Assembly (NCBI RefSeq): GCF_003173715.1
Contig: NZ_CP029550.1
Coordinates: forward strand, 682,001-746,000
Direction: 5' to 3'
Source of the DNA: Methylobacterium durans
Lineage (GTDB): Bacteria; Pseudomonadota; Alphaproteobacteria; Rhizobiales; Beijerinckiaceae
DNA length: 64,000 nucleotides
Shown here: positions 45,602 to 55,174 of the stretch, piece by piece
Numbering within the stretch: the stretch's first letter is position 1
How the letters are laid out: each line of letters starts with the position of its first letter
The notes under the pieces: model-generated
What the model was told of the DNA's origin: nothing
Database searches by the model: none
Seen by the model: only the letters and a program-made list of their open reading frames with translations
Program-made: the position numbers and the translations under genes

Positions 45602-46140
45602 CCGCGCGACGATCCGAAGGCCAATTCCACCGTCCGGACCATCCGCCCACCCACAGGGAGTGGGCACCGGCCGCGACGCGATGCCAAGAAATTTCGGAAC
45701 GGTCGTTGGTGCACCGCCGTTCCTCGGCCTCGACCGTGCCAACGCAACGCGCTCGAAATTTTCGCTCCGGCTCGAATCCCTCGATTGCCGGAGGCGGGTT
45801 GAAAGCAAAGATATTCATGTAATTTCAAAGATATCCATTAAACACAGATCAAATCCCCGGCATTTCGCGCCTGCTGCGTGTCATCGACACGGGCTCCGTC
45901 TAATCGTGGCGCCTGCTTTCCATACTGAAACTTATCGACCTTTTATCAGCCGTGTACATTTGACGCGGTTGTGCACTGCAGCAAAATTGTTTATCAAACT
46001 CGCGATCCACGATCACCGGCAGCCACCGCACGGGTGCAACTGTCGAGCGGTTTCTCTGCGCTGATTTACTGAGAAACCCAATCTTCGACTGATCAATCGG
46101 CCCCGCGCCGGTCTCAAGACACATCGTATCGGAGCTTTCG
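45602..46140 (+). promoter_or_regulatory. AT-rich upstream region of exopolysaccharide operon
   Basis: No gene in this 539-bp stretch. Positions about 45790-46080 are clearly AT-rich for this genome and contain a 13-bp direct repeat with one mismatch, CAAAGATATTCAT at 45806-45818 and CAAAGATATCCAT at 45826-45838, 20 bp (two turns) apart. It is probably the operon promoter with a regulator site; AT-rich polysaccharide promoters are typical MucR targets. Confidence 0.5.
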
Positions 46141-47718
46141 ATGCCGCAGAAGCTTGCCGCAGACGCCGGGTCTGCATCCGAAGACGCGGCGAAAGCGAAC
46201 CGCCAGCGGGCGCACACGCGCATCGTGCGGATCTCCTCGTACTCCGTCGCGGGTGTGCTCGCGGTCCTGATGACCACGGCGACGCTGCCTCCGCTCCTCG
46301 CCGATCAGTCGGACCGCGCCGTCATCAACGCGCCGATCACGCTTCTCACGGCACCCATCGCCGGCGAGGTCACCGACCTCCTGGGCCGTGTGGGGCAGCG
46401 GCTCGAACCGGGGCAAGCGGTCGCCTACCTCCACAACGGACGCGTCGACCGCAGCACGTTGATCGGCCTCGACAGCAAGGTCGACGAACTGCAGGGCTCC
46501 CTCGTCGCAGCGCGCGAGAAGAAGGAGTCCGACCTCCGCTACATCGCGGCTCTGGACGGCGAGATCCGCTAGCAGACCGAGCAGATGGTCGCCCGTCTCC
46601 AGGGCGAGGTCGCCGAAGCCCGCGCTCGCGTCTCGTCGGCCGATGCGGAGGGACAGTCGACGAAGGCCGTCGTTGATCGTCAGCAGTCGATGGTCGATCG
46701 GAACACCGCCAGCATCGACCTCCTTCGCCCGACCCAGCACAAGCTGGAGGCCGCCCGCTTCGACAAGGACGCCGAGACGGCCAAGCTGAACCAGAAGCTT
46801 TCGCAGCTTGACGGCGTGAAGAAGGGCGTCTTCGTCGGCAACGAACTCAACAGCCTCGCGGTGCTCGCCCAGAAGCGCCGTGATCTCGCCTTCGATGCGC
46901 AGCGCCTCGCGATCGAGGAGAGCCAGCTCGCCGCGAGCCACAAGGCGCAGAAGATGCTCCTCGGCGCGGAGAAGAAGCGGCTGGACAGCCTCACCGATGC
47001 GCAGATGCGCGCCATGAATGGCGGCGTCGTGATGAATCTTGGGGTTGCGCCGGGCCGGCACGTCAATCCCGGCGACTCGGTGGCGACGCTGATCGATTGC
47101 GACCAGGCCTTCGTCGTCGGAATCTTCTCGTACCGGCAGGCGCAGGACCTCGCAGTCGGCACGCCGGTGCGGATCTCGGGATCGGATCCGGACGGTCCGC
47201 GCCGGGGCACGGTCAGCGAGATCCTGCCGAAGACGAGCGACAAGACCGACGAGCAGTACGCCGTCCCGTTCCCGCAGACGGAGCGGCGCGAGATGTACGT
47301 CCTCGTGAGCCTGGACCGCGACGGGGCAGCCCGTCCGGCCGCGAGTGTGCTCGCGCCGACCCAGAGCAGCCCCTGCTCGGTCGGCCAGTGGGTGACGATC
47401 ACCCGCGAGAACAGCTGGCTGCCCTCCGCCTCGGTGGCTTGGAAGGCGGTCGCGGACGGTGTGTCAGGCAAGGAGATCGGCAACGCCCTCAGCGCGGTCG
47501 CCGGGGGTGTGTCCAGCGCATCGGCGGCCGTGATGAGGGGCGTCACCTCGCCGGAGGCGAAGGAGGCGTGGGGTGCCGTCTATAGCGGCGCGCGCCGCAC
47601 CGCGAATCTCGTCACGAATGGTGCCTCGGCGCTGGTCGAGAGTGTCTCGCCGCCGAAGGTCACGGGCCCGGCACAGGCCGATGAGCAGGATCGGCGTCGC
47701 GCGGAGAACGCCCATTGA
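46141..47718 (+). pseudogene. Membrane-fusion (HlyD/Alg44-like) subunit with in-frame TAG
   Basis: The protein has one membrane helix (SSYSVAGVLAVLMTTATLPPLL), a lipoyl half (INAPITLLTAPIAGEVTDLLGRVGQRLEPGQAVAYL), a long coiled coil, the second half (MNGGVVMNLGVAPGRHVNPGDSVATLIDCDQAFVV) and a beta-barrel. Codon 144 is TAG (46570-46572) within the coiled coil; the same frame continues uninterrupted for 381 more codons. CAG-to-TAG is the simplest change. It would link the synthase to export across the periplasm. Overlaps the next gene. Confidence 0.83.
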
Positions 47719-48968
47719 TCGGCCGCATCGCACTCGGCTGTCTCGCGCTCGTCGCGGTGACGCGGGCGGCCGACGCCGAGCCGACGCCCCCGCGCGAGGC
47801 CCTGGCGCACCGGCTCTGCACCGCGCTCGGGTCCGCTGTCGATGCGGCGGGGGGCGAGAGGGGCGGCCCCGTCTTCCTGGTGAGCTACGCACCCGGGCCA
47901 GACGGCCAGGAACTGCCGCCGGCCCTGCGCCAATCGGCCTTTACCTACGACAATGCGCTCGCCGCCATCGCGTTGACGGCGTGTGGCGCACGCGAGCAAG
48001 CCCGGCGGATCGGGGATGGGTTGCTGCAGGCCCTCGATCGCGATCGGACCTTCCAGGACGGTCGCATCCGGAACGCCTACCGGGCAGGCCCCCTCGAAGC
48101 AGGCCACCCGGCGCTGCCAGGCTGGTGGGACGCCCGGCAGAACCTCTGGGCCGAAGATCCCTATCAGGACGGTACAGCCACCGGAAACGTCGCCTGGTCG
48201 GCGCTCGCGCTGCTGACGCTCGACCAGGGCACGCCGGACCGGCGCTACCGCGCGGGGGCGGAGCGGATGCTCGGATGGATCACCGCCAACACGCGCGACG
48301 ACCGCGAGCCCGCAGGCTTCTCGGGCGGGGTCGATGGATTCGACCCGTCCCAGACGAAGCTCCGGTGGAAGTCGACGGAGCACAACCTCGACGTTCACGC
48401 TGTCGCCACCTGGCTGGCGCGCGTGACCGGCGACGGTGCGAGTGCCGAGGCGGCCAAGATCGCCCGGGGCTTCCTCGACGCCGCGTTCGCGGAGGGGCCC
48501 GGCCTGTTCCGGCTCGGCACCCGGCCGGACGGCGGCCTCCAGAATCTGGAGCACCTCGCCCTCGACACGCAACTCTGGCCGCTTCTCGGCGTGGCGAGCC
48601 CGCCGGACGCCTGGCGTCGCGCGATTGCGGGCGCGCACGAGCGCCTCGCCGTCCCGGGCGGCTTCGACTTCAACGAGGATCGCGACGGGCTCTGGGTGGA
48701 GGGCACGGCACAGGCCGCCCTGATCCTGAAGGCACTCGGACGCGGTGAGGAAGCCCGCGCTCTCCTCGCCACGCTGGCTGGCCAGATCTCTCCGTCCGGA
48801 TACCTGTTCGCGGCGCGCGAGCCCCGCATCACCACCGGCATCGCGATCGGGCCCGCGAGCACCGAGCCGGACTTCTTCTATTACCGGCGCCCGCATCTCG
48901 GCGCCACCGCCTGGGGAGCGCTCGCGGCCCTGGGCTGGAACCCCTTCACCGGACGGAGCGTGGATTAG
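47715..48968 (+). CDS. Periplasmic alpha/alpha-toroid protein of the EPS operon
   Basis: About 417 residues with an N-terminal signal (GRIALGCLALVAVTRAADA). The body has regularly spaced helices and aromatic/acidic motifs of six-hairpin glycosidase-like folds (FTYDNALAAIAL, WWDARQNLWAEDPYQDGTATGNVAWSALAL, HNLDVHAVATWLARV, GLWVEGTAQAALIL). It could trim or bind the polymer; catalysis is unproven. Start is a TTG overlapping the previous stop, so the exact N terminus is uncertain. Confidence 0.72.
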   Translation: MIGRIALGCLALVAVTRAADAEPTPPREALAHRLCTALGSAVDAAGGERGGPVFLVSYAPGPDGQELPPALRQSAFTYDNALAAIALTACGAREQARRIGDGLLQALDRDRTFQDGRIRNAYRAGPLEAGHPALPGWWDARQNLWAEDPYQDGTATGNVAWSALALLTLDQGTPDRRYRAGAERMLGWITANTRDDREPAGFSGGVDGFDPSQTKLRWKSTEHNLDVHAVATWLARVTGDGASAEAAKIARGFLDAAFAEGPGLFRLGTRPDGGLQNLEHLALDTQLWPLLGVASPPDAWRRAIAGAHERLAVPGGFDFNEDRDGLWVEGTAQAALILKALGRGEEARALLATLAGQISPSGYLFAAREPRITTGIAIGPASTEPDFFYYRRPHLGATAWGALAALGWNPFTGRSVD

Positions 48969-48973
48969 CCCGC

Positions 48974-50947
48974 ATGTTTCCCTCGTCCCCCGACGTCTCT
49001 GCCGTCCTGACGACAGACCTCGGCATCCTGCTCGGCCTCCTCGTCATGGCAGGTCTGCTCGACCGTGCGAGCGCGGCGTCCCGCATCCTGTTCGGATCCG
49101 CCACCGCGACCCTGATCCTCTGCTATGCGGCGTGGCGCTGGCATGACACCCTGCCGCGCTTCGAGCCCGGCCTCGACCACCTTTGGCCCTACCTGTTCTT
49201 CTCATTCGAGATGGTGGCCATCCTCTACACGCTGATGTCGATCGTGATCCTGTTCCGCTTCAAGGATCGCGCGCCGGAGGCCGACCGCGAGGAGGCTCGG
49301 CTGCACGTGAGCGGCGCGTGGCCGGCTGTCGACATCTTCATCTGCACCTACAACGAGCCGCAGGAGGTGGTCGAGAAATCGATTATCCCGGCTCTCGCGG
49401 TCGATTATCCGAACGCGACGGTCTGGGTCTGCGACGACACCCGCCGCGGCTGGCTGAAGGAGTATTGCGAGCGGGTCGGTGCGAACTACATCACGCGCCC
49501 CGACAACAAGGGCGCGAAGGCCGGTAACCTCAACAACGCGCTCGCCCATACGGCGGGCCTCACGAACGCGCCGATCATCCTCGTCCTCGACGCGGATTTC
49601 GCCGTCGCGCCGAACATCCTGCGCCGCACCGTCGGTCTCTTCCACGACGAGCGGGCGGCCGTGGTGCAGACGCCGCAATTCTTCTTCAATGCGGACCCCA
49701 TCCAGCACAACCTGATGGCGGCGGAGGCCTGGGTCGACGACCAGCGCATCTTCTTCGACGTGTTCCAGCCGGCCAAGGACGCCTGGGGCTGCGCATTCTG
49801 CGTCGGCACGTCCTTCCTGGTGCGGCGCGATCGGGTAACGGACGCGGGCGGGTTCCCGCACGATGCGATCTGCGAGGACATCAACCTCACCTACACGCTG
49901 ATGCGCGACGGCTACGAGACGCACTGGCTCAACGAGCGCCTGAGCGCCGGCCTCTCGGCGGAGGGATTGCCGGAATACATTACCCAGCGCACCCGCTGGT
50001 GCCTCGGTACCATGCAGGTGGCGCTCCTGCGGGTGGGCCCGTTTCTCGGCCGCAACTACACGCTGATGCAGCGCCTACACTACCTGCACGGCGTCCTGAA
50101 CTGGCTGTGCAAGCCATTCATCGTCCTGATGCTGGTGGCGCCGTCGATTTACTGGTTCCTCGACATGCCGGCCTTCCACGCCGACTACCTCTCCTTCCTG
50201 CGCTACGGCCTGCCCGCCCTGATGGCGCTCTGGATCTACAGCGGCTGGGTCTCGGGAGGGCGGACGCTGCCCCTGTTCATGGAGGTCACCCACACCATGA
50301 CGGCGCTCGCCATCACCCTGACGTTGATCTCCGCGGCGATCCGGCCCTTCGGGCGGCCGTTCAAGGTCACCGACAAGGGCGGGGACCGGTCCGTCTCGAT
50401 GGTGCGCTGGCGGATGGCTGCCGGGTTCGGCGCCATCTCGCTCCTGTCGGCCGGCTCGATCGTCTGGTCGTTCGTCTCACCCTCCAGCGCCAGCGAGATC
50501 TCGCCGCTCGACTATTTCAACCTGCTCTGGGCCGGAGTGGCGATGCTCTTCACTTTCGTCGCGTTCCTGGTCTGCTTCGAGCGGCCCCGGGAACCCGAGG
50601 CCTTCCGCATCGACGAGGCGAGCTGGATCGGCCTGGAGGGCACGGCGCAGGCCTGCACCATCGACCGCATCGGCATGGAATCCGCGCTCCTGCTTCTTCC
50701 GTCCGCAGTCCCGGCCCTCGCGGCCGGCATGCCCCTGCATCTCTATGTCAAGGGGGCCGGCTGGATCGCAGCCCGGGTCGAGCGCCTGGGCGGCAACGCG
50801 GTAAGCCTCGCCCTCCAACCGGAACCGGCCCAGCGCAAAGCCCTCATCCTTCGCCTGTTCACCACGGCGGTCGACCCGATCGCCAGAACGGCAAGCCTCG
50901 GCGTGGCTCTGCGGGGGCTCGCCCGGCGCTGCTTCCGGGCAGCGTGA
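48974..50947 (+). CDS. Cellulose synthase-like GT2 processive glycosyltransferase
   Basis: A 657-residue membrane synthase. Catalytic motifs are the Asp of VWVCDDTRRG, DAD (LVLDADFAV), the acceptor-site ED (DAICEDINLTY) and QRTRW (338-342). About seven helices. The C-terminal domain after about residue 540 resembles a PilZ-like barrel but lacks a visible RxxxR c-di-GMP motif. With the membrane-fusion gene and periplasmic protein this matches curdlan/mixed-linkage beta-glucan-type synthase operons (as Bgs/Crd of rhizobia). The polymer is a prediction only. Confidence 0.88.
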   Translation: MFPSSPDVSAVLTTDLGILLGLLVMAGLLDRASAASRILFGSATATLILCYAAWRWHDTLPRFEPGLDHLWPYLFFSFEMVAILYTLMSIVILFRFKDRAPEADREEARLHVSGAWPAVDIFICTYNEPQEVVEKSIIPALAVDYPNATVWVCDDTRRGWLKEYCERVGANYITRPDNKGAKAGNLNNALAHTAGLTNAPIILVLDADFAVAPNILRRTVGLFHDERAAVVQTPQFFFNADPIQHNLMAAEAWVDDQRIFFDVFQPAKDAWGCAFCVGTSFLVRRDRVTDAGGFPHDAICEDINLTYTLMRDGYETHWLNERLSAGLSAEGLPEYITQRTRWCLGTMQVALLRVGPFLGRNYTLMQRLHYLHGVLNWLCKPFIVLMLVAPSIYWFLDMPAFHADYLSFLRYGLPALMALWIYSGWVSGGRTLPLFMEVTHTMTALAITLTLISAAIRPFGRPFKVTDKGGDRSVSMVRWRMAAGFGAISLLSAGSIVWSFVSPSSASEISPLDYFNLLWAGVAMLFTFVAFLVCFERPREPEAFRIDEASWIGLEGTAQACTIDRIGMESALLLLPSAVPALAAGMPLHLYVKGAGWIAARVERLGGNAVSLALQPEPAQRKALILRLFTTAVDPIARTASLGVALRGLARRCFRAA

Positions 50948-51458
50948 GCCCGGTTAACTGCCAGACCATGCGTGGCGGCGGCGATCGTCTGCGCCCGTTT
51001 CCATGAACCAGCAACTGCGGGTCGCGAACCGGATCTTCACTGCCGGCCGGCGGCCGGATACACGCGCGCAGCAAGTCGAGGGACGTTGATCACGGTCTTT
51101 CGTCTTCGTACTTGATGCGCGAACCCTTGAAGATTTCTCGCCGGCGACCAAGTGGCTCTCTCTGACGAGACGGGCGTCCGATCGCTTTCGCGTAGTGGCT
51201 AACCCAAGAAAAAATTGTCAGTCGAACAAAAATAAATTGATCCGCTGCGGAGAGTGAAGGTGAGAACCACTCTGTGATTGTAACGCCGGCTGACGGGCGG
51301 TAAATGGTGGCATTCTGCACCCCAGCGGGTCGGCCCCGCACGATGTAAGACCCGACCGATTCCGCGCCTCAGCCCGAGCGAATACCTTCACAGGTCACCG
51401 AACTCGCTCGGCCTGGGGCTAAAACAAACAACGTGACATCACCCAAGGGAGAGAGAGT
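50948..51458. other. Intergenic region before the dehydrogenase gene
   Basis: No gene seen in 511 bp. The part near 51200-51245 is AT-rich (AAAAAATTGTCAG and AAAATAAATTGATC) and may hold the promoter of the following gene. Confidence 0.4.
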
Positions 51459-52502
51459 GTGGCGCGCAACATTCTGATTCTCGGAGCGTCGTACGGCTCC
51501 TTGCTCGCGACCAAGCTGCTGATGGCCGGTCACAACGTGACCCTGGTCTGCCGGAAGAAGACAGCGGATCTGATTAATCGCGAGGGGACCGAGGTCCGCA
51601 TCCAGCTGCGCGGCGAGCCGACACACCGGTCCATCCTGTCGCGCGACCTACCCGGCAAGCTGGATGCGACGCCGCCCGAGAACGTCGACGTCTCCCGATA
51701 CGACCTCGTCGGTCTGGCGATGCAGGAGCCCCAGTACACGAACCACACGATCCGGGTCCTGATGATCAAGATCGCCGCGGCGCGGCTGCCGTGCCTCTCG
51801 ATCATGAACATGCCGCCCCTGCCCTACCTGAAGCGGATCCCCGGGCTGGCGGGGATGGACTTGGAAGAGGCCTACACGAACGCCGGTGTCTGGGAGCGAT
51901 TCGAGCCGGGGCTGATGTCGCTCTGCTCGCCCGACCCGCAGGCCTTCCGCCCGCCGGACGAGGAAGCGAACGTCCTCCATGTCGGCCTGCCGACGAACTT
52001 CAAGGCAGCGACGTTCGAGGACGAGGCGCACAACCGCCTCCTGCGCGAGCTGGAAGCCGACATCGATGCGGTCAAGCTCGATGGACAGGACGTGCCGGTG
52101 AAGCTGAAGGTATTCGATTCGCTGTTCGTCCCGCTGGCGAAGTGGTCGATGCTCCTGACGGGCAATTACCGCTGCATCACCCCTGAGGACCCGCAATCGA
52201 TCCGCGAGGCCGTGCACAACGATCTCGCTCTGTCGCAGTCGATCTACGAGCATGTCGATGCGGTCGCCCGGCGCCTCGGCGCCGATCCGCAGGATCAGGT
52301 CCCCTTCGAGAAATACGCCAAGGCGGCAGAGGGGCTTCTCAAGCCGTCGTCGGCGGCTCGGGCCGTCGCGAGCGGAGCGCCGTTCATCGAGCGGGTGGAC
52401 CTCTTGGTGAAGTTGATCGCGCATCAGATCGAGATGCCGAATGCCGAGATCGACCGGACGGTCGAGGTCGTCGATCGGAAGCTTGGCGACAGGATCCTGT
52501 AG
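51459..52502 (+). CDS. Ketopantoate reductase-like NAD(P)-binding protein
   Basis: A 347-residue protein. An N-terminal Rossmann domain (ILILGASYGSLLATKLLMAGHNVTLVCR, with GxSYGS in place of GxGxxG) is followed by a helical C-terminal domain, like PanE/opine-dehydrogenase-type reductases. The usual PanE substrate residues are not clear, so the substrate may be different. GTG start with GGGAGAG upstream. A 13-bp perfect hairpin follows the stop, so it is probably a single-gene unit. Confidence 0.75.
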   Translation: MARNILILGASYGSLLATKLLMAGHNVTLVCRKKTADLINREGTEVRIQLRGEPTHRSILSRDLPGKLDATPPENVDVSRYDLVGLAMQEPQYTNHTIRVLMIKIAAARLPCLSIMNMPPLPYLKRIPGLAGMDLEEAYTNAGVWERFEPGLMSLCSPDPQAFRPPDEEANVLHVGLPTNFKAATFEDEAHNRLLRELEADIDAVKLDGQDVPVKLKVFDSLFVPLAKWSMLLTGNYRCITPEDPQSIREAVHNDLALSQSIYEHVDAVARRLGADPQDQVPFEKYAKAAEGLLKPSSAARAVASGAPFIERVDLLVKLIAHQIEMPNAEIDRTVEVVDRKLGDRIL

Positions 52503-52511
52503 GACGGGACC

Positions 52512-52542
52512 GACCGGCTCGGCGCTCTCCGCCGAGCCGGTC
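52512..52542 (+). terminator. Perfect 13-bp hairpin after the reductase gene
   Basis: GACCGGCTCGGCG (52512-52524), loop CTCTC, then the exact complement (52530-52542), starting ten bases after the TAG stop. No T-tract, as is common for terminators in high-GC genomes. Confidence 0.7.
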
Positions 52543-52670
52543 GCGGGCCGCATCGGTGAACCCGACGCGCGTGACCGCGATACAACGGGCTTGCGGTCCG
52601 TTCTCCGTTCCCGGACGGGATCCGGCGCAGGGCGGACGCTGTCCGGTCAGGCCCCGGTGACGCGCCGTCT

Positions 52671-52684
52671 TTGCGTTGGATCAA
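52671..52684. promoter_or_regulatory. FixK/Fnr-type box 1
   Basis: TTGCGTTGGATCAA fits TTG(A/C)-N6-(T/G)CAA. It lies 58 bp upstream of the small-protein gene at 52743, a normal activator distance, and heads the small protein plus universal stress protein pair. Confidence 0.62.
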
Positions 52685-52742
52685 GGCAGCGGCGCCCGTC
52701 GCCTCTATGCTGGCCCGGTCCCTTTCAGCGGGAGCCGGCGCG

Positions 52743-52958
52743 ATGCGAGAATTCCTCGTCTCCTTCCACAAGGTCGTCAGCGACGATACCGGGCACGATC
52801 ACAGGGTGCTCCAGCAGAGCGTGCTGGTGCGCGCAGATTCGAATGCCGCCGCCCTCGTCGAGGCGAAAACGCTCTTCTGCCGGCAAAGAGGCATCGGAGA
52901 CTGGAGCCTGCGGGCCGACACCTGCGACATCGCCGAGATCGCGGATCTGGCGGCCTGA
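52743..52958 (+). CDS. Small soluble protein, 71 aa
   Basis: MREFLVSFHKVVSDDTGHDH opens a compact sequence ending in an acidic helix (DTCDIAEIADLAA). GGGAG lies upstream of the ATG. No known domain. It is likely co-transcribed with the universal stress protein 97 bp downstream and controlled by the FixK-type box, so a role under low oxygen is plausible. Confidence 0.65.
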   Translation: MREFLVSFHKVVSDDTGHDHRVLQQSVLVRADSNAAALVEAKTLFCRQRGIGDWSLRADTCDIAEIADLAA

Positions 52959-53054
52959 GCACGGGCATCCCCGGCTTCGTGATCACCCGCAGGAATCGGC
53001 ACTCGCGTAACGGCTCTCGCTGACCTCGTCACCTCAGACGGGAGGGGGCATCCG

Positions 53055-53867
53055 ATGACCTGCGCGAGCATCATGGTGGTGGTCGACGCGGACGAGGGTG
53101 CGCGGGCGCGCGTCCGCCTCGCGGGTTGGCTCGCCGATGAGTTCCGGGCTCGCCTGATCGGCATCGACGTCGACCAGCCGAATGACGCGAACGTCTCGTT
53201 CGGCCCGACGCCCGGAAGCAGCTACGTCCTGGCGAGGCTCCACGAAGCCACGAGGGACGGATTGCTGCGGGCACGCACATTGTTCGAAGTGGAGTCCGCC
53301 GGCCGCAGCCGCAGAGAATGGTGCGACGGCGTCGATTCTCCCGTCCACTTCCTCCTCGCGCAGGCCGCGGCGGCCGATCTCGTCGTCATCGGCCGCCCCA
53401 GCCTCGCGGACGCATCGACCCTCGCGTCACCTATCGATCCATCCGGGATTGTTCTCGGCCTCGGGCGCCCGCTCCTGATCACGCCGACCGGCGTCGAGCA
53501 CTTGGAAGCCAGCTACATCGCGATCGGCTGGACGAACACCCGCGAGGCGCGACGGGCGGTCTCAGACGCCCTGCCCTTCCTGCGAAGGGCCGAGCATATC
53601 CTGATCCTGTCGGTCGGTGACGCGGCCGACCGGGTCCCGACGCTCGTCGCGTATCTCGCGGCGCACGGAATCGACGCGACCGCCATCGGCGTGGACGCCG
53701 AGGGGGTCGATACGGCGGACGCCCTCATCGACGCGGCCTGCGAGAACGCGGCCGACCTTCTCGTCACGGGCGCCTACGGACATTCCCGCCTGAGCGAGTG
53801 GGCCTTCGGCGGCGTCACGCGCGATCTCCTGGCGACTTGTCCGATCTGCTGCCTGATGAGCCATTGA
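53055..53867 (+). CDS. Universal stress protein, tandem UspA
   Basis: A 270-residue protein with two UspA-like halves. The first is degenerate; the second ends with the ATP-binding motif pattern LLVTGAYGHSRLSEWAFGGVTRDLL. Closely related to the protein encoded at 55174-55986 (same ending GGxTRDxL..PIC.LM.H). Such proteins in this setting accompany oxygen-limitation responses. ATG follows GGGAGGGG. Confidence 0.9.
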   Translation: MTCASIMVVVDADEGARARVRLAGWLADEFRARLIGIDVDQPNDANVSFGPTPGSSYVLARLHEATRDGLLRARTLFEVESAGRSRREWCDGVDSPVHFLLAQAAAADLVVIGRPSLADASTLASPIDPSGIVLGLGRPLLITPTGVEHLEASYIAIGWTNTREARRAVSDALPFLRRAEHILILSVGDAADRVPTLVAYLAAHGIDATAIGVDAEGVDTADALIDAACENAADLLVTGAYGHSRLSEWAFGGVTRDLLATCPICCLMSH

Positions 53868-54080
53868 CGGATGATCCTGAGCGGGACCGCACCGGCCCGA
53901 AAATGGCGATCAGATCGCTCTTGATCCTCGACGCGCGGCTCCCCCCGCGCTGCCAAATCGCCTATGATCGATCCTGGCCGGGCGGTCGCCGTCACGGCCG
54001 CCTCGACGGGCGGCCTCGCCGATCGCGGCCGGTGTCCGCCCGTCCGTACCCTCGCGCATGGGCCTTCCAGGAGCGGCGGC

Positions 54081-54830
54081 ATGCTGCCAACCTCAATCGT
54101 CTCCGAACATGACGACGCCCGTCGGCGATCCTGCGAGCACGGGCGCGCCGAGAGCGGCTGTGCCGAGTGCAAGGTGCGCCTGATCAGCGTCTGCGCCGCG
54201 CTCACGGACGAGGAGCTCGACACGCTTGAGGCCCTGAGTCAGCATGTCGCCCTCGACGCGCGCCAGACCCTGTTCGGGCAGGGCGACGCGACGAAGGCCC
54301 TCTTCAACGTCACCGAGGGCGTCCTGCGCCTCACGCGCCTCCTGCCGGATGGCCGGCGGCACGTCATGGGCTTCGCGCTCCTGGGCGATTTTCTCGGCCT
54401 CTCGCTACCGACGCATTTCTCGGTCTCGGCCGAGGCACTGACCCCAGTCACGGTCTGCCGTTTTGAGAGGCGAGCCTTCACCGCTCTCATCGATGAGAAG
54501 CCGCATCTGCTACGCCGCCTCCACGAACGCGCGGGCCATGAACTCACCCTGGCTTAGGATCAGATGCTTCTCCTCGGTCGCCGCACAGCCGAGGAGAAGG
54601 TCGCCAGCTTCCTCCTCGCCCTGCGGGAGCGCTGTGCGCGGATCGGGCGAACCTCCGTGACCCTCGAACTGCCGATGGGGCGCCAGGACATCGCCGACCA
54701 TCTCGGGCTTACGATCGAGACGGTGAGCCGGATGCTGACCCGCCTCGACCGGGAGCGGATCATCCTGATCGTGCCGGGCGGCGTGCGCTTCCTCGATCTC
54801 GGCCGACTGGAGCGTCTCGCCGCAGCTTGA
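54081..54830 (+). pseudogene. Fnr/FixK-type oxygen-responsive regulator with in-frame TAG
   Basis: Crp-Fnr family protein of 249 codons. Cys27-x2-Cys30-x7-Cys38 plus Cys126 match the [4Fe-4S] ligand pattern of FnrN/FnrL proteins. The cNMP-fold (FGQGDATKALFNVTEGVLRLTRLLPDGRRHVMGF) and the HTH (MGRQDIADHLGLTIETVSRMLTRL) are complete. Codon 159 is TAG (54555-54557), in the dimer helix at HELTLA-stop-DQMLLLGRRTAEEK, where relatives have Gln. ATG at 54081 has AGGAG upstream. Truncation would remove DNA binding. Confidence 0.85.
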
Positions 54831-54847
54831 CGACGCCGGGCGTGACC

Positions 54848-55174
54848 TCATCGTTCGAGAGACTTGAGATAGGCGATGAGCGCGTCCGCCTCGTCCGCAT
54901 CGAAGCGGAACTCCGGCATCGCGGGGTGCCCCGACGCGATGCCCTCGGCCAGAGCCTCGCCGAGATCCTCGACGGGGTAGCGCCGGTGGAGCGTGCGGAA
55001 CGTGGGCGCCTCGGCGAGAGGACTCACGCCGACGCGCCCCACCGCGTGGCAACGGGCGCAGGTCGTCAGGGCGATGGTCTCCCCGCGCCTGACCCGGGCC
55101 TCCTGCGCCGGGGCTGGAGCCGCCCACAGGATCACCACGGCCCCCGCGACCAGTGCGCGTGCGAGCCCGCGCAT
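54848..55174 (-). CDS. Small class I cytochrome c
   Basis: A 108-residue protein with a signal peptide (ARALVAGAVVILWAAPAPAQ), one heme site CARCH (39-43) and the distal Met86 in GHPAMPEF. It would carry electrons in the periplasm. Its ATG overlaps the stop of the upstream stress-protein gene by one base (TGATG), so the two are translationally coupled and share the FixK-type box at 56053. Confidence 0.92.
   Translation of the reverse strand: MRGLARALVAGAVVILWAAPAPAQEARVRRGETIALTTCARCHAVGRVGVSPLAEAPTFRTLHRRYPVEDLGEALAEGIASGHPAMPEFRFDADEADALIAYLKSLER

Noticed and set aside
47580..48896. Minus-strand frame of 438 codons
   Set aside because: Antisense of the periplasmic toroid gene, which has a signal peptide and ordered motifs on the plus strand.
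53870..54080. FixK-type box before the Fnr-type gene
   Set aside because: TTGA occurs at 53866 and 53923 region but the second half-site is not at the required spacing.
46570..54557. TAG reassigned to an amino acid
   Set aside because: TAG is the natural stop of several intact genes here (9579-9581, 21247-21249, 39136-39138, 52500-52502), so general recoding is unlikely; mutation or sequence error is simpler.
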